Shown here one piece after another: positions 29,472 through 34,555 of a stretch of 34,555 nucleotides of DNA (position 1 is the first letter of the stretch; each line of letters begins with the position of its first letter). This stretch comes from Candidatus Saccharimonadota bacterium (GTDB lineage Bacteria; Patescibacteriota; Saccharimonadia; Saccharimonadales; UBA4665): positions 1 through 34,555 of the forward strand of contig DAIDKK010000007.1 in NCBI GenBank assembly GCA_027450065.1, in the 5' to 3' direction. The position numbers and the translations under genes are program-made. Under the pieces are notes generated by a model, which was not told where the DNA came from, did no database searches, and saw nothing but the letters and a program-made list of their open reading frames with translations.

Positions 29472-30530
29472 ATGGTTTCTGACATACACCTTCAGCAATT
29501 TCGGTCGTACACGGACGCCCTGTATGAGTTTGGCACAGGGGTAAATATCATTGTTGGTCCAAATGGATGCGGAAAGACAAATCTACTGGAAGCACTCCTT
29601 GTGCTGGCGCGGGCAGGATCCTATCGCGTCCCAGATAGTGAATTATTGCAGTTCACAAAAGAATGGCTGCGACTTGAGTCACATGACGAAAACGGTGAGA
29701 CTCGTACCCTCAAGTTACAGTACAAACCACAACTTCAGAAAACGTATAGCATTGCAGGTAAGGAATATCGACGTATTCCGGCTGCTCAACTTCAACCAGC
29801 GGTATTATTTGAGCCCAATCACCTCCAGCTTCTCCAAGGTTCCCCAGAAGGTCGACGATCATATCTCGATGACCTGCTTGAACAAACCAAACCAGTGTAC
29901 GCCAAAACACGTCGTGACTATCGAAGGGTACTCGCACAAAGAAACGCGCTTCTTAAGAGGTACAAAGTCGCCAAAAGCCAAGATTTTTTCCCGTGGGATG
30001 TTCGCCTGAGTGAGCTTGGCGCGATTATTAGTCGAGCCCGCAATGAATTAGTCGCTTCCCTATCATTACCACTTACGGATCTGTATGCAAAAATTTCCAA
30101 AAGCCCCACAAGAGTAACGATACGGTACCAAAGCCGCTTCGATAGCGAATCGTACGAAACAAATCTCCTCCACACCCTGGAAATGACACGACACGAAGAT
30201 GTGCTGCGTGGTTTTACGAGTTATGGGCCCCACCGAGAGGACATGACGGTGCTTTTTGATGACCATCCTGCTGCGCTCGTCGCATCCAGGGGTGAAACCC
30301 GTACGACTGTGCTTGCGCTAAAAATACTAGAGTTACAAAAACTAGAAGATGCTACTGGCCAGCAACCCATCCTACTACTTGACGATGTCTTTAGTGAGCT
30401 TGACGGTGCTCGTCGCAGGTCTTTGACGGCCTATCTGCAGCGTTATCAGACTTTCCTTACTACCACCGATGCGGATATTGCGGCCAAACACTTCACTGAT
30501 AGTACCATCATCCCACTCGGAGATGCCTAA
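29472..30530 (+). CDS. recF: Recombination/repair ATPase RecF
   Basis: 352 aa. SDIHLQQFRSYTDALYEF at the N terminus, Walker A GPNGCGKT (29-36), YLDDLLEQTKPVYAKTRRDYRRVLAQRNALL in the helical arm region, FTSYGPHREDM, and a C-terminal SMC-like signature and Walker B (ILLLDDVFSELDGARR). It loads RecA at gapped DNA with RecO/RecR. It is 32 nt after dnaN but lacks an obvious ribosome site and may be made from its own near-leaderless transcript. It is not followed by gyrB here: the next genes are on the opposite strand and its stop overlaps the last codons of the convergent gene at 30527. Confidence 0.96.
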   Translation: MVSDIHLQQFRSYTDALYEFGTGVNIIVGPNGCGKTNLLEALLVLARAGSYRVPDSELLQFTKEWLRLESHDENGETRTLKLQYKPQLQKTYSIAGKEYRRIPAAQLQPAVLFEPNHLQLLQGSPEGRRSYLDDLLEQTKPVYAKTRRDYRRVLAQRNALLKRYKVAKSQDFFPWDVRLSELGAIISRARNELVASLSLPLTDLYAKISKSPTRVTIRYQSRFDSESYETNLLHTLEMTRHEDVLRGFTSYGPHREDMTVLFDDHPAALVASRGETRTTVLALKILELQKLEDATGQQPILLLDDVFSELDGARRRSLTAYLQRYQTFLTTTDADIAAKHFTDSTIIPLGDA

Positions 30531-31210
30531 TCTGTAGTCGGTACCGCTGGTAATTGTCCAGAGAATAGCACTGCGCCAGAGGCGGGATTTGTAAGGGTGA
30601 GTTTCGTTGTATCAAGCCCGCTATACTCGACGGTTGCATTGTATGGTGACTCGTCAATACTGCCAGTAAAGGTTAGGCTAAACCACAGGGTTGCGCTGTT
30701 GGGGTCACGTGCACCAGGCTCGATGCTTGGTATGTTGATTGAGATGATTTTTGCCGACGGTGCGTAGGTGAAAAAAAGTTGTTTAAGATTTGTGACTTGA
30801 GTCGAGCTGAGCCCATTATTAAGTAACGCCGCGGTATTTACGAAGGTAATTGAGGCTGGTGATGGTAGCACTGGTGTGATGCTTGCCAATTGTAGAGTAA
30901 TTTTGGTGGTTTGGTGGAGGGATATGGTAACGGTTTGGGCTGCCCGTAGTCCATTTGTTTGCGCCATAACATAGTAATTGCCCGGTTTTAATCGTACTCT
31001 TGCGCTGCCCGTGCCAAGCGAGGCGGCCTGTGTATTGGTTGCACTTATCGTTATAGCCGATGTGTTGTCAGAGGTTTTTACCTCAAGTATGCCAGTTGTT
31101 CGTCTAATAGTAAGAGCCTGCAAGACAGAAAACACCAGGGATACAACCAATAGCAGATATGCTATTGGTATAAAAACTGATAAAAGTCGTTTACTGCGTG
31201 ACGGTATCAT
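30527..31210 (-). CDS. Membrane-anchored protein with PEGA-like domain
   Basis: 227 aa from the ATG at 31210, chosen because GGAGGG is 7 nt upstream. Helix at about 9-33 (FIPIAYLLLVVSLVFSVLQA). Residues about 36-110 resemble a PEGA domain: GILEVKTSD, GTGSARVRLKPGNYYVMAQTNG, QTVTISLHQTTKITLQL. The C-terminal half (about 120-227) is a separate alpha/beta domain with LTFTGSIDESPYNATVEYSG. PEGA domains are extracytoplasmic and often found in surface proteins. The start lies inside the upstream 142-aa gene (20-nt overlap), so the two are co-translated. The stop overlaps that of recF on the opposite strand. No specific function is recognised. Confidence 0.75.
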   Translation of the reverse strand: MIPSRSKRLLSVFIPIAYLLLVVSLVFSVLQALTIRRTTGILEVKTSDNTSAITISATNTQAASLGTGSARVRLKPGNYYVMAQTNGLRAAQTVTISLHQTTKITLQLASITPVLPSPASITFVNTAALLNNGLSSTQVTNLKQLFFTYAPSAKIISINIPSIEPGARDPNSATLWFSLTFTGSIDESPYNATVEYSGLDTTKLTLTNPASGAVLFSGQLPAVPTTD

Positions 31211-31619
31211 ATAAATACCCTCCATTATATAAATATTGCTGTACGTCTGTTGGCATGGCTAGGGTTGCACTTCGCGGAAAAGATGTACCGGGCCCAAGCA
31301 CCACGTTGTATGTTCCATTGACCTTCGTAAGTACAAACAAGCCATCTGTAATGGTATTATTGATGCCCTTGATTACCACAACTGCCCATGCTTTAGTATC
31401 AAAGTAGTTCGTGCTTTGTATTTTGTAATCCTTTCCCGCAATCGGTAAACTCACCTGACTAGTGCTCGTGAGTGCTTGAGATATCCTACCCGCCACCGGA
31501 TCAGCCGATTGAAGTGTGATGGGGTTCACTCCTCCTGTGATGAGCAAGCGAGCTACCCAAAGCGCAACCAGAGGCACCAAAAGGAGGAGGCCTATCCTAA
31601 TTGATCGTTTTATTATCAT
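31191..31619 (-). CDS. Small single-pass membrane protein, unknown function
   Basis: 142 aa. N-terminal helix at about 9-29 (IGLLLLVPLVALWVARLLI) after a basic start. An outer domain of about 110 residues follows, with alternating beta strands (AWAVVVIKGINN, GLFVLTKVNGTYNVVLGPG). The general shape of one helix plus a small alpha/beta domain could fit a VirB8/TcpC-like or NTF2-like protein, but no motif proves it. Located between the lysozyme/NlpC hydrolase gene and the PEGA protein gene with which it overlaps, so it probably works with a wall-active complex. GAGGAG lies 11 nt before the ATG. Confidence 0.7.
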   Translation of the reverse strand: MIIKRSIRIGLLLLVPLVALWVARLLITGGVNPITLQSADPVAGRISQALTSTSQVSLPIAGKDYKIQSTNYFDTKAWAVVVIKGINNTITDGLFVLTKVNGTYNVVLGPGTSFPRSATLAMPTDVQQYLYNGGYLYDTVTQ

Positions 31620-31653
31620 CCCCTGTTATTCTCCTCTACTGTGTTATGTACAC

Positions 31654-32820
31654 TCATTGCGCTGACCCATTCCCGACGTAATGGAGGAACGTAAAACTAG
31701 ACTGATACTGCATAGAAGTCGGTCCGACCTGATCGGGCTGTGGCAAGCTACCGTTATGTGCCCCGAAGGTATAGATTGTATTGCCTTGGACGTGATCAAC
31801 AATTTCGACATGAGAGGTACCGGTGGGGAGAACGAGATCGCCGGGCTGTATTTGGCTGAATGGGATGTGCTGCCAGTTTGTTGAGTCGTCGTACATTGAT
31901 TGGACATTTTCCTTGAGGTCAACTCCAAATGCATCGTACACGGCGATGTCTACCAGCCCGCTGCAATCAAGATTGCAACTGGCGTCAATGGTTGGGCAGG
32001 TTGCATGCCAGGCTGCTCCACCTTGGTGCCCACCAGCTACTGCCTCTAGGTAGCTGACAGGGTCGTATGCCTTTGCCGCACATAGTATCTTTGTCGCACC
32101 GGAAGCGGAGGTGCAATCGGGTGGTAAATAGTTACAGCTGCTACTTGCTGTTGTAGTCCCGGTCCCAGCTTGACCCTGAAAACCAGCTAAGTCAGCCTGT
32201 GCGAGAGTGAGGCGTGGGCCAACGATACCGGCGGCCTCAAAGTATGTTGTAAAGTACGAGGTTGCTTGGTCTAGGCTTGTGGTGGCCTTGAAGCCATCTA
32301 TCATCTTTGTTGCACCGGTTGGACTTACGTCGTTCATTTGTTGCCAGACAATATTAAGCTGCGTACCAAGCTCATATATCGGGGTGGTTATATTATATTT
32401 GGTAGCCGCCGTGGTAACTTTTGACCCGGGACTCCACTGCACAATCCCCCACCCCAGATTGCCAGCATCTGCCGGGTTGTTGCTATTGCCCCCCTTTTGC
32501 ATCACGGTAGGGTTATAGCTCGACTCTTGCTCAATGTTACCCATGATTGCGGCCACATGCATGTCATCTAGTCCCTGTCCCTTAAAAAAGTTCCATGTTT
32601 TCGTCGGGTTATCACTGCCGATGAGTGTTCCTGTCCCTTGCCCAGAACAAGAACTTACCGAATTAGGGTCATAGAAAGTCGTTTCGTTTTCGATGCTCTG
32701 TAGATCACTGCTTGTAATCGCTGAAGCAAAATTAGGCACAACCAATAGTGTAATCATAATGAGCGTAGCGAAAAGACGGAATATGATTCGAGTTTTCGTG
32801 TCTATTTTGTGGTAGCTCAC
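31654..32820 (-). CDS. Secreted two-domain wall hydrolase: phage-type lysozyme plus NlpC/P60
   Basis: 388 aa from GTG at 32820 (GGGAG 7 nt upstream; a longer frame adds nine residues without support). Signal peptide at about 10-35, cleavage near ASA. Residues about 70-215 match phage tail-tip lysozyme domains: TWNFFKGQGLDDMHVAAIMGNIEQESSYNP (shown in parts: candidate Glu97), then WGIVQWSPGSK and LTLAQADLAGFQ. Residues about 245-388 are an NlpC/P60 endopeptidase: LDCSGLVD (Cys286), SHVEIVD (His337) and FGAH (His355). It should cut both glycan strands and peptide stems. The same lysozyme plus NlpC/P60 pairing is used by VirB1-like proteins of Gram-positive conjugation systems, so it may open wall for a secretion or transfer apparatus. 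Confidence 0.88.
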   Translation of the reverse strand: MSYHKIDTKTRIIFRLFATLIMITLLVVPNFASAITSSDLQSIENETTFYDPNSVSSCSGQGTGTLIGSDNPTKTWNFFKGQGLDDMHVAAIMGNIEQESSYNPTVMQKGGNSNNPADAGNLGWGIVQWSPGSKVTTAATKYNITTPIYELGTQLNIVWQQMNDVSPTGATKMIDGFKATTSLDQATSYFTTYFEAAGIVGPRLTLAQADLAGFQGQAGTGTTTASSSCNYLPPDCTSASGATKILCAAKAYDPVSYLEAVAGGHQGGAAWHATCPTIDASCNLDCSGLVDIAVYDAFGVDLKENVQSMYDDSTNWQHIPFSQIQPGDLVLPTGTSHVEIVDHVQGNTIYTFGAHNGSLPQPDQVGPTSMQYQSSFTFLHYVGNGSAQ

Positions 32821-32899
32821 ATCGATACTCCCAATACCGAAACACACGACAGTAGAGGCATGAGGTGGAAAAGATTATGATATTTACTTCTTATTATCA

Positions 32900-34555
32900 T
32901 TATGTCCCAACATCCATATGTACGTGATCGCAGCTATCACTGAATATCGTAACGCCTGGGGCTGGGTTCACGAGTGGTGCGGTTCCTTGGGCAAAACATG
33001 CAATCTGGCCTAGTTCTCCTCCTCCACCGGCCGAAAGGGCCTGTATTGCGTCTGTGTAGAATTGTCGAATGGTCGGTTGCTCGGCAGCAGACCAGTCAAT
33101 AGTTCTCCCGGTGTCTGGTAAGTTCCCTGAGAGTGGTTTTATACCATTAAGATCTACGGCCATTCCTTTTGGATGATAACCACTGTTGCAGGCATGGCCA
33201 TTATCGAGCACACCAATGACGAGCGCATACTTCTGCGAGAGCGCAAGGATAGTTCCGAGTAGTCGGGGCGATATATCGGTTCCGCCACAACCAGTTTGCT
33301 TGCCCGTATTAACAATCTCTTGAAAATCGGTTTTCTCTTGTGAGGTCTGGAATGAAATATTTGGGCTGCTGATTATTTGCTGCGCAAGCTCTATTGCGGT
33401 TCCTTGGGGTATGGTCGTGGAAGCTGCTGGGGCTGACGTGCTACTGTTTATGCTGTTGTCGTCCGTATAACCGTATTGTGCGCCAAGTGCACCACGGACG
33501 CTCGTATCAAAAATTGCGCAGTCATAGACGGTCTTAAGTACAGAAGTATCTGCCCCGCTCTGATAGAGGCGACTATAGAATGCATCTTGATTATTAACAA
33601 GGTCCCATGTTAGTTCATCTGCTGGGATTAATCCAAGAGTAGCGGCGTTCGTTACGGTCTGCGGAGTCATCGTTAATGGGTCTGCATTCATGCACTGGCT
33701 AGGAAAGTCGTACGTTTCTATCCCTGAGAGTTGAGCGAGTTCATATCCACTTTGCGTAGTGTCGGTCGCACCGGCGGGCGAGAATAGCCTGCCCGGCAGA
33801 CTTGTGAGTGATCCAAAGATTGAAGAAACAAAATTTGCAGGATTCCTGAGGCTCCCGCTTTGGGCTACCGCAAACAACTCTGTCGATAGGAGAGAAGACG
33901 GGTTCTGCAATGATGCGTATCGGTCATACAAACTTTGATTGCTAGACTGGTCTTTGAGGTACAATGCAACACTTTTTTCGGTTTGAGCCTGTGTTAGAGT
34001 GGTTGTTTGTGCTGCGCCTTCATATCTCATTGAAGACTCTGCTGTGGCTGAAGCGCCCTCTGCGGATATAAGCCCAATTTCCGAACCAACGGGGCTATTG
34101 ACCATAGGTCCTGCGCCGAGTTGTTGAGCAACAGTGGTTACCACCCAACCCAACGCATCATTGATTGTCGTCTGCAGCCCAGTTGCCTTTAAGATTGCAG
34201 TGAATGCACTAGTGAGTGGGGTGAGTAGTTCTGATGTAAGCTTATTAGTAATCGTGACAAGTGGCCCAACGGTATTACGATAAGCGGCTAGTATGGGGCT
34301 TAACACCTTGCCAAGCCCATTATTCCACCAATTTTCTATATCAGATGCATTCGTAGCCCCACCAATTTTAAAGTTTGAGCAGAGCGGAGTGTAACTTGTA
34401 TTAGTCATCGTTGCTAGACTTTCTTGTGAGCATGCATCGCTCGGTGCGGTCTGTGTTAAGGACGCTGCCGCAACACTGTTTGTTGAAGCTGGTGATGAGA
34501 CTTTCGACCAAATTTCATTATTGCCAATACCATCAACCATGGTCATAAATTTATC
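32900..34555 (-). CDS. M15-like (D,D-carboxypeptidase type) protein, 5' end outside window
   Basis: At least 551 residues are visible. The frame stays open to the window edge past the first ATG (34546), and no signal peptide or ribosome site is present there, so the true start is probably beyond 34555. The N-terminal 300 residues are Ser/Thr/Ala-rich with amphipathic helices (LTSELLTPLTSAFTAILKAT) and no known domain. The last 100 residues carry the zinc-site pattern of M15/VanY-type peptidases: GYHPKGMAVD (His458, Asp465 counted from that ATG) and DHVHMDV (His541, His543). It may trim peptidoglycan stem peptides. It lies 79 bp upstream of the lysozyme/NlpC hydrolase gene on the same strand. 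A non-enzymatic M15-like fold remains possible. Confidence 0.75.
   Translation of the reverse strand, partial: DKFMTMVDGIGNNEIWSKVSSPASTNSVAAASLTQTAPSDACSQESLATMTNTSYTPLCSNFKIGGATNASDIENWWNNGLGKVLSPILAAYRNTVGPLVTITNKLTSELLTPLTSAFTAILKATGLQTTINDALGWVVTTVAQQLGAGPMVNSPVGSEIGLISAEGASATAESSMRYEGAAQTTTLTQAQTEKSVALYLKDQSSNQSLYDRYASLQNPSSLLSTELFAVAQSGSLRNPANFVSSIFGSLTSLPGRLFSPAGATDTTQSGYELAQLSGIETYDFPSQCMNADPLTMTPQTVTNAATLGLIPADELTWDLVNNQDAFYSRLYQSGADTSVLKTVYDCAIFDTSVRGALGAQYGYTDDNSINSSTSAPAASTTIPQGTAIELAQQIISSPNISFQTSQEKTDFQEIVNTGKQTGCGGTDISPRLLGTILALSQKYALVIGVLDNGHACNSGYHPKGMAVDLNGIKPLSGNLPDTGRTIDWSAAEQPTIRQFYTDAIQALSAGGGGELGQIACFAQGTAPLVNPAPGVTIFSDSCDHVHMDVGT

Noticed and set aside
1-34555. CRISPR array, tRNA or rRNA genes, insertion sequences
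   Set aside because: No regularly spaced repeats, cloverleaf sequences, rRNA-like stretches or transposase-like frames were recognised by eye; a tRNAscan or Infernal run would be needed to exclude small RNAs.

Overview
The window looks like the replication-origin region of a small-genome Patescibacteria (CPR) bacterium, most likely a Saccharibacteria (TM7) relative. The evidence is: standard-code stops with TGA used often; rpmH-rnpA-yidC-jag divergent from dnaA-dnaN-recF; a short monoderm-type YidC; tight gene packing with 1-11 bp overlaps; and many single-pass or secreted wall-active proteins. The lineage is an inference from gene content, not from a marker-gene tree. No rRNA, tRNA, CRISPR array or insertion sequence was seen.

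Layout: (1) 1-5110 holds the 3' part of a GT4 glycosyltransferase (+), then a minus-strand operon reading from 5110 to 905: manC, a HAD-type phosphomannomutase, an aldose-1-epimerase-like protein, a Nudix-like protein and a GT4 enzyme. (2) 5111-8273 has a 5'-truncated gtrA remnant and a two-gene plus-strand island: a small anchored protein and a 702-aa secreted protein with a lysozyme-like domain and three Ig-like repeats. (3) 17531-8293 (minus) is a surface-polysaccharide operon: Wzm and Wzt ABC exporter, FkbM methyltransferase with a coiled coil, a 790-aa double glycosyltransferase and three more GT4 enzymes. (4) 17747-20955 carries a GDP-4-keto-6-deoxymannose reductase (rmd-like, +), GDP-mannose 4,6-dehydratase (gmd, -) and another GT4 (+). 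(5) 20991-24331 (minus) encodes an anchored hypothetical protein and a 915-aa surface SGNH hydrolase with Ca-binding repeats. (6) 24401-30530 is the origin: jag, yidC, rnpA, rpmH (minus), DnaA boxes on both sides of dnaA, dnaN, recF. (7) 30527-34555 (minus) has two small membrane proteins, a lysozyme+NlpC/P60 hydrolase and an M15-like peptidase that runs off the right edge.

How it fits together: mannose-6-P is isomerised to mannose-1-P (HAD PMM), activated to GDP-mannose (ManC), dehydrated (Gmd) and reduced (Rmd) to a GDP-6-deoxyhexose, probably GDP-D-rhamnose. At least seven GT-B enzymes assemble a glycan, an FkbM enzyme may cap it, and Wzm/Wzt (with a C-terminal substrate-recognition domain) exports it. 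The set closely resembles the gene content of ABC-dependent D-rhamnan loci such as the A-band polysaccharide, but in what appears to be a single-membrane cell.

Regulation: several transcription units have a TATAAT/TATACT -10 hexamer only 6-7 nt before the start codon and no Shine-Dalgarno, which predicts leaderless mRNAs. Genes inside operons have normal GGAGG-like sites or ATGA/GTGA overlaps. A perfect 9-bp dyad lies between the divergent gmd and GT4 promoters and is a candidate operator.
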